Origin: an uncultured Gammaproteobacteria bacterium | Lineage (GTDB): Bacteria > Pseudomonadota > Gammaproteobacteria > Pseudomonadales > Azotimanducaceae | Assembly: GCA_913050215.1 (NCBI GenBank) | Contig: CAJXBG010000002.1 | Location: 24,358 to 88,357 of the forward strand | Reading direction: 5' to 3' | DNA: 64,000 bases | In this document: positions 45,222 through 54,152 of the stretch, one piece after another | How the letters are laid out: the number at the start of each line of letters is the position of its first letter | How positions within the stretch are numbered: the first letter of the stretch is position 1 | Notes under the pieces: generated by a model | The model's database searches: none | What the model saw: the letters and a program-made list of their open reading frames with translations, nothing else | What the model was told of the DNA's origin: nothing | Translations under genes and position numbers: made by a program

Positions 45222-47309
45222 ATGAGAATTTTCTCCAACAAGCGACGCCCTGTTCATATGGGACCCTATCCCACGGAATTGCTTGCGCGTATCAACGATA
45301 CTAGGCCTGTTCGAACCTCTGTTGTGCCGCCATCTGTGAATGTCGGGGAAGGCCAATTGGATCAGGCGTTAGCGCCGGTTCAGGGAGTGCTTGAGCAGCT
45401 GTTGACGGGTGTGACTGTTGAGCATCAAGCGCCGTTGCCTGCAGATCTGCGTGAAAGGACCAACTTGCTAAAATCCGCCGCGTATTTTTTTGATGCAACG
45501 TTGGTTGGAATCTGCGCTTATAGAAACCAATGGGCGATTGTTGTAGCAACCGAAAGTGGTCCAGAGCCAGAGCGGGACAATTTGGCCAGCGGCTGGATTC
45601 ATGGATCGCAAGCGACCTTCCGTAATTTGCGCGCGACTCAAATTGCGATGATTCTCTGTAACTTTCTACGACTATGCGGTTTTTATGCTCGGGGTTACTC
45701 CCAGTCCTCGGAGGCGCTGCTGGATTTTGCCATTCCTGAATTGGCAATTCGCTCCGGGGTTGCATTTGAAACGCCTGGCGATCTTGTTAATCCTTTCACA
45801 GGTAAGGCGCTTGGCTTGGCTGTTGTCGTAACGTCGCTCGAAATGTTGTCGGACCGTCCACTGGACCCTTCGGCGGGAAGTGCAGCGAGTCAGGGAGGAC
45901 TCACCTGGCGTTTGGGATTATCTGGAACAAGATCGGCAATGGCCGATTGGTTTCAAGATCGCCGCGCATCGCACCTGAGTCGATATCCGATGGAGAAAAT
46001 CAGAAAAGTAGATCGCGCGACGACCCGAGTTGATGAGAACGAAATCCCTCAGGTGCCTCTGCGCGCGTCTTTTTTCGCGCGGGGCGCTGCCGGAGATTTG
46101 GGAGCAAAAGCTCAGGCACAATACCCAAATTTTGTGATGAAAGAGCCGCTTGGCTTCGCAACCAGAAATGCACAGGGTCAAATGATTCCGCTTCAGGATG
46201 GGCCAGTTGCGAGCCAAGCGGCAGATATGCCAAATACCGCTGAGAATGCCAAAGCCATCAAATCCCTAGGATACTTTCTGGGTACCGATCTGATTGGTAT
46301 TTGTGAGATGCCTAAATATGCGTGGTATTCACACGATAGCGAGGGCAACGAAATTACGACCCGTCATAAGTATGCGATTGTCCTGTTGATCGATCAGGGA
46401 CACGAAACGATGGAAGGAGCATCGGGAGATGATTGGATTAGCGGCAGTCAATCGATGCGTGGCTATATTCGAGGTATGGAGATAGCGACGGTGATTGCGT
46501 CCCATCTCAGGTCGATGGGATTCGCGTCTCGCGCCCACAGCAATACAGATGGTCAGGTTTTACAGGTGCCGCTGATTTTAAAAGCTGGTTTGGGGGAACT
46601 CTCAAGAATCGGAGAGGTTGTGCTTAATCCTTTTGTTGGGCCAAGATTCAAGTCTGCGGTTGTAACAACTGATCTGATCCTGGAGCCGGATCGGCACATC
46701 GATTTTGGACTTCAGGACATGTGCAATAAATGCAACAAATGCGCTCGCGAATGTCCCTGTAATGCCATTTCCTGGGGCGACAAGGTCATGTTCAATGGAT
46801 ACGAGATGTGGAAGCCTGATGTAGAGCGTTGCACTCGTTATCGATTAACAAATAGCAGAGGTGCTGCTTGCGGTCGCTGCATGAAGACCTGCCCTTATAA
46901 CCATGAAGGTTTGTTGGCTCATCGTTTTGTCTTAGATCTTGCTATTCGGTTTCCGATGCTAAGAGGTCCTATCGCGCGACTAGATGATTATGTTGGAAAT
47001 GGCAGGCGTAACATGGTCAAGAAATGGTGGACGGACCTCGAAATTGTCGATGGTAAGACTGACACGCCAAAATCTGGTGCTAACGCAAGAGAACTTAACC
47101 CTGATAAGACCGATCCTGGTGTCCCAATAGCGTATTATCCTGCGAGCGTCATGCCCGATGGAACTAATGCTGATACTCAACTGGTAGATAGGAAAGCCGC
47201 AGTGGATGTTGCTGGTATTCTGGAATCGCCTGAAGATGCCAAGCGACGTATCGCATCGGGTGGTGCTCGGCCTGAACAATATATTCCCATCAAAAACCTA
47301 ACCGCATAG
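45222..47309 (+). CDS. NpRdhA-type cobalamin-dependent reductive dehalogenase-like protein
   Basis: 695 residues, no Tat signal, no membrane anchor gene. Two related modules occur. The N-terminal one has KSAAYFFDATLVGICAYRNQ; the central one has IKSLGYFLGTDLIGICEMPK, HKYAIVLLIDQGHE and SGSQSMRGYIRGMEIATVIA. Two [4Fe-4S] motifs follow: Cys501/504/507/511 and Cys537/550/553/557. This layout, a degenerate N-terminal copy of the B12 module plus ferredoxin domain, is that of the soluble, oxygen-tolerant NpRdhA/BhbA enzymes. Unlike BhbA it has no fused flavin reductase. I chose ATG 45222 (GAGGA 6 nt upstream) over 45216, where GAGGA abuts the codon. Confidence 0.8.
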   Translation: MRIFSNKRRPVHMGPYPTELLARINDTRPVRTSVVPPSVNVGEGQLDQALAPVQGVLEQLLTGVTVEHQAPLPADLRERTNLLKSAAYFFDATLVGICAYRNQWAIVVATESGPEPERDNLASGWIHGSQATFRNLRATQIAMILCNFLRLCGFYARGYSQSSEALLDFAIPELAIRSGVAFETPGDLVNPFTGKALGLAVVVTSLEMLSDRPLDPSAGSAASQGGLTWRLGLSGTRSAMADWFQDRRASHLSRYPMEKIRKVDRATTRVDENEIPQVPLRASFFARGAAGDLGAKAQAQYPNFVMKEPLGFATRNAQGQMIPLQDGPVASQAADMPNTAENAKAIKSLGYFLGTDLIGICEMPKYAWYSHDSEGNEITTRHKYAIVLLIDQGHETMEGASGDDWISGSQSMRGYIRGMEIATVIASHLRSMGFASRAHSNTDGQVLQVPLILKAGLGELSRIGEVVLNPFVGPRFKSAVVTTDLILEPDRHIDFGLQDMCNKCNKCARECPCNAISWGDKVMFNGYEMWKPDVERCTRYRLTNSRGAACGRCMKTCPYNHEGLLAHRFVLDLAIRFPMLRGPIARLDDYVGNGRRNMVKKWWTDLEIVDGKTDTPKSGANARELNPDKTDPGVPIAYYPASVMPDGTNADTQLVDRKAAVDVAGILESPEDAKRRIASGGARPEQYIPIKNLTA

Positions 47310-47319
47310 AGGATAACCA

Positions 47320-47454
47320 ATGACAGAAAAAACAAGAATGGCTGGCTATATCTATGAAGAATATCGCGCGACAATAGCCTTTTTACTTTCTGATAACTCG
47401 GGATATATTACCGGTACATTTGTTCCCGTCGACGGTGGGTATCTTGCAACATGA
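47320..47454 (+). pseudogene. C-terminal remnant of a short-chain dehydrogenase/reductase
   Basis: 44 codons. After an unrelated-looking start (MTEKTRMAGYIYEEYRA) the frame reads TIAFLLSDNSGYITGTFVPV then DGGYLAT, the classic C-terminal end of an SDR (AxxFLxSDxxxxxTGxxxxVDGG). The Rossmann domain and YxxxK are missing. It keeps a GAGG ribosome site and overlaps the next gene by ATGA, so it may still be translated as a coupling peptide. It is most simply a deletion remnant. Confidence 0.75.
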
Positions 47455-48380
47455 ATGAAATAGTGATGTCTAATTCTGACTGGTCAACACCTCTACTTGA
47501 AGAGCTGATCCAGTATTCCAATGATCACGGTACGACCGAGTTGGTTGTTGATTGCAATCAGCAGCGACTAATTAAGCCTGTCGGCACTGCGATTGAGACG
47601 GATATTTTTGCGGTTCAAAAAGGGATTCTCTCGCTGTTGATTGGTATCGCTGAAGAGAAGTATCTGTTAGAAACCTGTGATGCTATTAATCACCACCTAG
47701 ATCCTGAGTGGACAGCGCTTTCTCCCTGGCACGAAGCGAGTGTCACGATAGAAACATTGCTTGCGATGACAACCGGTATGGACGAACAGCTCCAGCCTTT
47801 AGGGGAGGTTGGCGGTGGATGGCGCTACAACAATACGGCTTATAACTATCTTAAGAAAATACTTTGTCTTCACACAGGGTTAAGCCTTAATGAATTGAGC
47901 CGCGAATGGTTATTTAACCCGTTAGGAATGAAAAATACTCGCTGGGAAGCTCGTGAGCAGAAGCTACCAGATGGGACAGCGATTACTGGATTGCAATCAA
48001 CGGCAGATGATCTAGCAAAGATTGGTCGGCTTGTTTTGAACGAAGGAGTTTGGAACGACATGCAAATCGTGCCAAAACATTATCTCAACCAGATGACACA
48101 GGGTGCTTCTTCAGACAATCCAGCATGGGGTTTTTGTTGGTGGAATAATTGCGCTGATCAATTTATGTTACCGATGAAAGATAAAATTTATTCAGGCAAT
48201 GTAGTGCCCACGGCACCTGAGGATTTGATCTCCGTAAGAGGCGCTTTTGGCAATCTGCTGTACATCCTGCCGCGTTACTCATTGGTAGTGGCGAGAACAA
48301 GAAAAACCGAGGCGGGTAAAAGTGCACCAGATTTTGAATCAGAGTTTTGGCGACGTTTGTTGCTTGCGAAACTGAATTAA
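47451..48380 (+). CDS. beta-lactamase-fold serine hydrolase homologue lacking the usual serine
   Basis: 309 residues of the class C/PBP4-type fold. The position of the SxxK catalytic tetrad reads AVQK (Ala54 to Lys57) in DIFAVQKGILSLLIGIAEE, so the nucleophile serine is alanine while lysine remains. The YxN motif is present (Tyr126-Asn127-Asn128 in WRYNNTAYNYLKKIL), as are FNPLGMKNTRW and TADDLAKIGRLVL. It may be a binding protein or use another residue. Its ATG overlaps the SDR remnant stop. It is in line with the dehalogenase-like gene and may share its operon. Confidence 0.8.
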   Translation: MNEIVMSNSDWSTPLLEELIQYSNDHGTTELVVDCNQQRLIKPVGTAIETDIFAVQKGILSLLIGIAEEKYLLETCDAINHHLDPEWTALSPWHEASVTIETLLAMTTGMDEQLQPLGEVGGGWRYNNTAYNYLKKILCLHTGLSLNELSREWLFNPLGMKNTRWEAREQKLPDGTAITGLQSTADDLAKIGRLVLNEGVWNDMQIVPKHYLNQMTQGASSDNPAWGFCWWNNCADQFMLPMKDKIYSGNVVPTAPEDLISVRGAFGNLLYILPRYSLVVARTRKTEAGKSAPDFESEFWRRLLLAKLN

Positions 48381-48392
48381 GGTAGTCCGGTA

Positions 48393-48887
48393 GTGGGTCA
48401 GTTTTCTGTACGTGAATATTGTGAGGAGGATGAGGATGATTTGATCGCTATCCATGACCTCGCGCGTCCTGTCGAGTTACAGGGCTCGTGCGATCCTAGA
48501 GCTTTCGTTCCACTTCGTGATGACGCCAAAGACCTCAATGAGTTTCGCGCCTGTAGGAAACTGGTTGCAATTGATAATGGCAAAATTCGCGGCTTTGTTG
48601 GCATTGGCGATTTTGAAATTGGTTGGCTATACGTGCGGCCAGATTCGAGCCGCCTGGGTATCGGTCGACGACTGCTCAGTCGCGCAATGGCATTGATTCA
48701 GGAAGACAATAGCTCTGGAACCGCTGTGAGTGTTTTTGTGCTCGAGGCAAATAAACCCGCAATCACACTTTATGAGAGTATAGGGTTTAGGATTACTGAA
48801 ACATTTAAGAGTAAGAACAATGGCTACCCGTGCAACGTACACAAGATGCTCTCAGATTATAATCTTAATTGCGAAATCACAGAGTGA
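48393..48887 (+). CDS. GNAT-family N-acetyltransferase
   Basis: 164 residues. It transfers acetyl from acetyl-CoA to an amine. The central GFVGIGDFEIGWLYVRPDSS, then RLGIGRRLLSRAMAL (acetyl-CoA pyrophosphate loop, RxGxGxxL type) and AVSVFVLEANKPAITLYESI then GFRIT are the classic GNAT order. The start is GTG, with only a weak ribosome site. It follows the beta-lactamase-like gene by 12 nt. Its 3' end overlaps the convergent LLM gene by 31 nt. The acceptor is unknown. Confidence 0.87.
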   Translation: MGQFSVREYCEEDEDDLIAIHDLARPVELQGSCDPRAFVPLRDDAKDLNEFRACRKLVAIDNGKIRGFVGIGDFEIGWLYVRPDSSRLGIGRRLLSRAMALIQEDNSSGTAVSVFVLEANKPAITLYESIGFRITETFKSKNNGYPCNVHKMLSDYNLNCEITE

Positions 48888-49861
48888 GTGTCTTCAGCGG
48901 AAAGCCCTGTGGCGAGAAAAGCTGATCTGTCGATCAGGTCACCGTATCGGCGTTTGAATTCCGGTGCAATTTTCTCGTGTTCGCCGACGATGGCAAATGT
49001 ATGCAAAATCTCATCGTCTATAAGTTCTGCCATTTCTGAAGTTCTATGCTCCCGCATGAGTCGATTCAGCTCGCTCTGTAGTTCTCCCCAACCGTGAAGC
49101 TCCAGCACCATTCGGTATCCCGGCGTTGAACCGTAGAACGCGATTCGGTCCCTCACCTGAGCGATTGATTTTTCTATCTCTTCCTCGGTTTGCCCTGTGG
49201 CGATCATGGGTGCGTAGTCGATCTCGAAGTCTTCAGGTGCAACGTCTGCCTTCTTTCTCCCTTCTGCAATCGCGGGTAGATTGACTTCTCTTATGTATCT
49301 CTCTGTTGAGAAGGGGTGCATGATTAAGCCATCTGCGGTTTCAGCAGCAACTTTTGTCATCAGTGGTCCGGTGGCTGAAAGGTATATCTTAGGTCTGCCA
49401 TAAGCTGTGTTTGTCGGTTGAAAGGTCTTTGGCATCAGGGTATGCCTGTAGTATTCACCCTCGAAATTCAGCTTGTCTCCCTCATACCAACAATCAAATA
49501 TCGCGTGCATAGCGTTTATAAACTCTCGCATTTGTCTTGGCGCCTTGTACCAGGGCATGCCAAATCTTTTTACAACGTGGGGTTGTACCTGAGTACCAAG
49601 GCCGAGGATAAACCGGCCCTTTGAAAATGCGTTGAGGTCATGCGCCAGATGCGCCATAGACATCGGGTTGCGCGCAAACGCAACGGCTACGGATGTCATT
49701 AAATCAATGTCTTCAGAGTATTCTGCGGCTAAAGTCAGCGGAAGAAATGGATCGTGAGTTAGCTCTGCGACGCGGGCGCCATCGTAACCGAGGCTCTGAA
49801 GACGACTGACGTCCCCTTTGACTTTTGTTAGGTCGGGACTAATTGAGCAATCAATTTTCAT
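48857..49861 (-). CDS. LLM-class F420-dependent oxidoreductase (TIGR03617-like)
   Basis: 334 residues. The opening MKIDCSISPDLTKVKGDVSR and SLGYDGARVAELTHDPFLPL, then KGRFILGLGTQVQPHVVKRF and GRPKIYLSATGPLMTKVAAE, then FAIVGEHEKIAPEFKRRYGD match a group of LLM enzymes typically annotated F420-dependent. It probably oxidises or reduces a small organic substrate with F420 or FMN. It is divergent from the LLM gene at 49945 and converges on the GNAT gene. Confidence 0.87.
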   Translation of the reverse strand: MKIDCSISPDLTKVKGDVSRLQSLGYDGARVAELTHDPFLPLTLAAEYSEDIDLMTSVAVAFARNPMSMAHLAHDLNAFSKGRFILGLGTQVQPHVVKRFGMPWYKAPRQMREFINAMHAIFDCWYEGDKLNFEGEYYRHTLMPKTFQPTNTAYGRPKIYLSATGPLMTKVAAETADGLIMHPFSTERYIREVNLPAIAEGRKKADVAPEDFEIDYAPMIATGQTEEEIEKSIAQVRDRIAFYGSTPGYRMVLELHGWGELQSELNRLMREHRTSEMAELIDDEILHTFAIVGEHEKIAPEFKRRYGDLIDRSAFLATGLSAEDTHSVISQLRL

Positions 49862-49944
49862 TTCTCTATCTCATTCTTTGTGTTTGGCTGTTTGTGCCGT
49901 AGGTGCTGATGATACTATGTGCAACATTTGATCGGCGAATAATC

Positions 49945-50937
49945 ATGACGCAATTTTCCATACTTGACCTTGCACCAATTAAACAGGGAAGCAACGCGAC
50001 CGAAGCCTTACAGAACTGTCTCGACTTGGCACAACATGCTGAAGTTTTTGGCTTTGAACGTTTTTGGGTTGCTGAACACCATAATATGCAAGGTATTGCC
50101 AGCGCTGCAACGGCTGTCGTCATTGGTCACGTTGCTAATGGCACAAGCCGTATTCGAATTGGCTCTGGCGGCATCATGCTACCTAATCATTCACCACTGG
50201 TGATTGCAGAGCAGTTTGGCACTCTTGCTTCGCTGTACCCTGATCGCATTGACCTCGGTCTAGGACGTGCTCCGGGCACGGATCAGATCACGTCCCACGC
50301 GCTGCGCAGAACTCTGCATGGCAGTGCTGAAGACTTTCCTCGCGACGTCATTGAATTACAGCAATATTTTGCGGAGCCCGAAGAAGGCCAAAAGGTAATG
50401 GCTGTGCCTGGGGCCGGTACCCATGTTCCTCTCTGGATCTTGGGCTCAAGCTTATTTGGCGCACAACTTGCGGCTATGCTCGGTTTGCCTTTTGCTTTTG
50501 CTTCCCATTTTGCGCCCGCGCAGATGCTGCAGGCGATTGAATTGTACAGAGAGGGGTTCAAACCTTCAGCGCAATTAGCACAACCCTACCTGATGATGGG
50601 TTACAACATTTGTGCCGGCGAATCACTCGAGGAAGCTGAATATCTGCGTACATCATCCCTTCAGTCGTTCCTAAATCTGCGGCGAGGTAAGCCCAGTCAG
50701 CTGCCGCCGCCAATAAAGAATTTTGAAAAGCAACTGACCCGAGAGGACGAGATGTTGCTCTCGCAGATGGGTCGATGTTCGGCCATTGGTGCTTTACCTG
50801 AAATTAAATCAGAAATGGCTGAGTTCATTTCGCTCACCGGAGCGGATGAGCTGATTCTCACCAGTTCTATCTACGATCATTCAAAACGTTTACGCTCATT
50901 CGAAATTGCAGCAGAAGCTGGGCGCAGTATTAAATGA
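49945..50937 (+). CDS. LLM-class flavin-dependent oxidoreductase (YhbW/MsnO8-like)
   Basis: 330 residues from the ATG at 49945, which gives the family N-terminus [20 protein letters not shown]; an upstream in-frame ATG at 49903 adds 14 atypical residues. [20 protein letters not shown], then [20 protein letters not shown] and [20 protein letters not shown] define the luciferase-like group with FMN. The substrate is unknown. It is divergent from the LLM gene at 48857, which is only distantly similar. It precedes the 3-hydroxyacyl-CoA dehydrogenase by 75 nt. Confidence 0.9.
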   Translation: MTQFSILDLAPIKQGSNATEALQNCLDLAQHAEVFGFERFWVAEHHNMQGIASAATAVVIGHVANGTSRIRIGSGGIMLPNHSPLVIAEQFGTLASLYPDRIDLGLGRAPGTDQITSHALRRTLHGSAEDFPRDVIELQQYFAEPEEGQKVMAVPGAGTHVPLWILGSSLFGAQLAAMLGLPFAFASHFAPAQMLQAIELYREGFKPSAQLAQPYLMMGYNICAGESLEEAEYLRTSSLQSFLNLRRGKPSQLPPPIKNFEKQLTREDEMLLSQMGRCSAIGALPEIKSEMAEFISLTGADELILTSSIYDHSKRLRSFEIAAEAGRSIK

Positions 50938-51012
50938 CTGTCGCTTTGGTGTGAATATCAGCATAATTCGCGCCGCACACGTATTTGAAAACGACATTCC
51001 AAGAGAGCTTTT

Positions 51013-51867
51013 ATGAACGAAAATATGATCGCAGTGATTGGCGCGGGTACCATGGGACAGGGAATAGCACAATTGGCTGCCGAATCAGGATTTAACGTGC
51101 AGATGATTGATGTAAGTGCTACCGCACTAGAGCGAGGGTTGGCGAGCATTAACAAAACGGTTGAACGAGCCCTCAGCCGTGAGAAAGTCACACAGGCCCA
51201 TGCAAGCGAGACCCTGTCTCGTTTGTCTACGGCAAATGACTTCAAGCAAATTGGTCAGGCCCGCCTTGTGATCGAGGCAGCCTCAGAGAATCCGGAAATT
51301 AAGCGCAGCATCTTTCGTGAGCTCGATGACGCCGCAGATCCAGAAGCAATCCTTGCTTCTAATACTTCGTCTATTTCTCTGACCGAGATTGCCGCAGGTA
51401 GTATTCGCCCTGAGCAGGTGATTGGCATGCACTTTTTCAATCCCGCGCCAGTCATGGCATTAGTTGAACTGATTCGTGCTTTACAGACATCGGATGAAAC
51501 TTTTGCAGTGACAAAAGAGATCGCATTACGAATGGGGAAGTCTCCCGTCGAGGTTAAAGATAGTCCGGGATTTGTCGTCAACAGAATGCTTGTTCCGATG
51601 ATCAATGAGGCGGTTTTTGTCTACTCAGAAGGAGTGGCTTCGGTTGAAGATATCGATACGGCGATGAAATTGGGCTCAAATCATCCTATGGGCCCCCTGG
51701 CGCTAGCGGATCTGATTGGTCTCGATATTTGTCTCTCGGTAATGGATGTGTTGTTCGATGAGTTTGCGGATTCGAAGTATAGGCCTTGTCCGCTGCTGAA
51801 GAAAATGGTGGCAGCAGGCTACCTGGGTCGCAAATCTGGTCGGGGGTTTTATTCCTACGGAAAATAA
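51013..51867 (+). CDS. 3-hydroxybutyryl-CoA dehydrogenase
   Basis: 284 residues, single-function enzyme of the 3HCDH family. It oxidises L-3-hydroxyacyl-CoA with NAD+ in short-chain fatty acid or aromatic-acid breakdown. Order: the NAD-binding [40 protein letters not shown], then [20 protein letters not shown] (catalytic His region), [20 protein letters not shown] and a C-terminal domain with [28 protein letters not shown] precedes the ATG. HbdA/PaaH is the closest type by eye. Confidence 0.93.
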   Translation: MNENMIAVIGAGTMGQGIAQLAAESGFNVQMIDVSATALERGLASINKTVERALSREKVTQAHASETLSRLSTANDFKQIGQARLVIEAASENPEIKRSIFRELDDAADPEAILASNTSSISLTEIAAGSIRPEQVIGMHFFNPAPVMALVELIRALQTSDETFAVTKEIALRMGKSPVEVKDSPGFVVNRMLVPMINEAVFVYSEGVASVEDIDTAMKLGSNHPMGPLALADLIGLDICLSVMDVLFDEFADSKYRPCPLLKKMVAAGYLGRKSGRGFYSYGK

Positions 51868-51962
51868 TTCGTTTGTTCGTAGTAGTTTGTATCGATACCC
51901 TGTAAGCTGCCCAGCGCCGCGTATGTTGCGGTGCACACTCAATCATTAAAAAGACCCGTTTT

Positions 51963-53558
51963 ATGACTTTCGCCAGTTTGGGATTATCCCAGCCTATTCT
52001 TGAAGCCGTGGAATCTCACGGTTACAAAACACCTTCCCCTATCCAGCTCAAAGCTATTCCTGCGGTAATCGAAGGAAGAGATGTGATGGCTGCCGCGCAG
52101 ACGGGCACTGGTAAAACAGCAGGCTTCACGCTGCCAATACTGGAAAAGTTGTCGAAAGGGCAATCAGCAAGCGCAAATCAAGTGCGCGCTTTGGTGATTA
52201 CGCCAACCAGAGAACTGGCGGCCCAGGTCGCCGAGAGTGTTGTTACGTACGGGAAAAACTTGCCGATTCGCTCAACGGTTGTCTTTGGCGGTGTGAAAAT
52301 TAATCCCCAGATGATGAAGTTGCGACGGGGCGTGGATGTCCTTGTTGCAACACCGGGCCGTTTGCTCGATTTATACAACCAAAGAGCGGTCAGATTTGAT
52401 GAGCTCGAAGTACTGGTGCTCGATGAAGCTGACAGAATGCTGGACATGGGTTTTATCCATGACATCCGCAAGATTTTGAACCTCTTACCACCGGTGCGAC
52501 AAAATTTGATGTTCTCGGCGACATTCTCAGCTGATATTCGCCAGCTTGCGAAGGGGATGATAAATGATCCCGTTGAGATATCTGTTACGCCTAGGAACAC
52601 AGCCGCACCTACTGTTAAGCAGTGGGTCTGCCCGGTGGACAAAAAGCAAAAAACCGCGTTGTTGACGCACTTGATTCTAGATAATGAGTGGGAGCAGGTG
52701 CTGGTATTTTCCCGGACCAAACACGGCGCAAACAAATTAACCAAACAACTCGGACAAAAAGGCATCAACGCGGCGGCTATTCACGGTAACAAAGGGCAGG
52801 GTGCCCGGACTAAGGCGTTGGCAGATTTTAAACAGGGTGCCGTCAGGGTGTTGGTTGCAACTGATATTGCAGCCCGGGGGCTGGATATTGACCAGTTACC
52901 TCATGTTGTTAATTTCGATTTGCCCAACGTGCCCGAAGATTATGTGCACCGAATCGGACGCACGGGTCGCGCCGGGTCTACCGGCGAAGCGGTTTCCCTG
53001 GTGAGTGCGGACGAGTTTAAACAACTGAGCGATATTGAACGGCTGATCCAAAAGTTGCTGCCCCGGGAAATTATCGATGACTTCGATCCCGAGCATGTGC
53101 TGCCGGAGTCTCGCCTAGACCACAGACCGATCAAACCACGCAAACCCAAGAAGCCAAGGGTAGAACATCAAGACGGCCAAACACACGGTGGTCAGCGATC
53201 TGGGCCAAAAGCGCGCCGGCAAAGTCGTAATGAGAGTGACGCACCAACAGGGCAGGGGCGTCGGTCTCGGCGAAGAGGCAAACCCGGCAATGCTTCCAGT
53301 AACAGTTCTGGTAACAGTTCTGGTAACAGTTCTGGCAACAGTGCTGGTAACAGTCCAGGCAATTATGCCGGCAGTCGCCAATCAGATAATCGGGCTAACG
53401 GTAATTTTGGGAATAGTGGCGCTCAAGGCGCGGCTAAAAGTTCAGGATCCCGCGGAGGAAACCGACGATCGGGTAACCGGAATGTTAATGGTAACGTAGC
53501 GCCCAGTCGTGGTCGCGATGGTGGTACTCAAAGTCGCCCGGTAAATGGAAATCGTTAA
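51963..53558 (+). CDS. rhlE: DEAD-box RNA helicase RhlE
   Basis: 531 residues. It unwinds RNA during ribosome assembly and RNA turnover. Q-motif [20 protein letters not shown], Walker [29 protein letters not shown] box [18 protein letters not shown] and [12 protein letters not shown] are all present. The C-terminal tail (about 390-531) is basic and low in complexity, with [14 protein letters not shown] repeats coded by 12-bp units and several RGR/RGG-like elements, typical of RNA-binding tails of RhlE. A NYN-domain gene follows 6 nt later. Confidence 0.95.
   Translation: MTFASLGLSQPILEAVESHGYKTPSPIQLKAIPAVIEGRDVMAAAQTGTGKTAGFTLPILEKLSKGQSASANQVRALVITPTRELAAQVAESVVTYGKNLPIRSTVVFGGVKINPQMMKLRRGVDVLVATPGRLLDLYNQRAVRFDELEVLVLDEADRMLDMGFIHDIRKILNLLPPVRQNLMFSATFSADIRQLAKGMINDPVEISVTPRNTAAPTVKQWVCPVDKKQKTALLTHLILDNEWEQVLVFSRTKHGANKLTKQLGQKGINAAAIHGNKGQGARTKALADFKQGAVRVLVATDIAARGLDIDQLPHVVNFDLPNVPEDYVHRIGRTGRAGSTGEAVSLVSADEFKQLSDIERLIQKLLPREIIDDFDPEHVLPESRLDHRPIKPRKPKKPRVEHQDGQTHGGQRSGPKARRQSRNESDAPTGQGRRSRRRGKPGNASSNSSGNSSGNSSGNSAGNSPGNYAGSRQSDNRANGNFGNSGAQGAAKSSGSRGGNRRSGNRNVNGNVAPSRGRDGGTQSRPVNGNR
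53301..53360 (+). repeat. five tandem 12-bp repeats in the rhlE tail
   Basis: Units based on AACAGTTCTGGT at 53301, 53313 and 53325, then degenerate copies at 53337 and 53349, encode Asn-Ser-(Ser/Ala/Pro)-Gly. Such tracts expand and contract by slippage without a frame change. Confidence 0.92.
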
Positions 53559-53564
53559 ATTACC

Positions 53565-54038
53565 GTGAATCGTATAGCGATCTTTGTTGATGTCCAAAAT
53601 ATCTATTACACCACTCAAAGCGTCTTTAAACGCCAATTCAATTATCGAGCGCTCTGGAATAAAATAGACTCGGAGGGTGAGATCGTGTCTGCAACCGCGT
53701 ATGCCATTCATCGAGGTGACGCAAAGCAACTAAAATTCCAAAATGCGCTGAAGCACATTGGTTTCACGGTGCGTCTAAAGCCCTACATCCAAAGGAGCGA
53801 TGGGTCTGCCAAGGGTGATTGGGATGTGGGCATAGCGATTGATGTCATGGATGCTGCAAGATCCGTCGATACAATCGTCCTGCTATCTGGCGACGGTGAT
53901 TTTGATCTGCTGATCGAGAAAATCAAGAGGAGTTACAACGTCACCGCTGAAGTTTATGGTGTCAAGAGTCTCAGTGCCAATTCTCTCATCGACTCTGCTA
54001 GCTTATTCCACAGTATCGACGAGTCATTGTTGCTTTAA
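53565..54038 (+). CDS. NYN-domain (LabA/DUF88) protein
   Basis: 157 residues, PIN-like nuclease fold. NRIAIFVDVQNIYYTTQSVF opens with the first catalytic aspartate, DWDVGIAIDVMDAARSVDTI carries more, and VLLSGDGDFDLLIEKIKRSY supplies the last acidic pair. Such proteins are thought to cleave RNA, although many are uncharacterised. The start is GTG, 6 nt after the rhlE stop, so helicase and putative RNase are probably expressed together. That suggests a shared role in RNA processing. Confidence 0.85.
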   Translation: MNRIAIFVDVQNIYYTTQSVFKRQFNYRALWNKIDSEGEIVSATAYAIHRGDAKQLKFQNALKHIGFTVRLKPYIQRSDGSAKGDWDVGIAIDVMDAARSVDTIVLLSGDGDFDLLIEKIKRSYNVTAEVYGVKSLSANSLIDSASLFHSIDESLLL

Positions 54039-54152
54039 GCTAGCGAATACCGTTTGTAGGGAATCTACCCGGGGATGCGGCGTTAATCTGTTTTAACAGG
54101 CTGTTGTCGTGTAGTCTCGTCGATAAATTCAGGATTATTGAGAGGTAGAACA

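Noticed and set aside
53115..53381. 88-codon leftward frame under the rhlE tail
   Set aside because: Low-complexity shadow ([11 protein letters not shown]) of the 12-bp repeats in rhlE.
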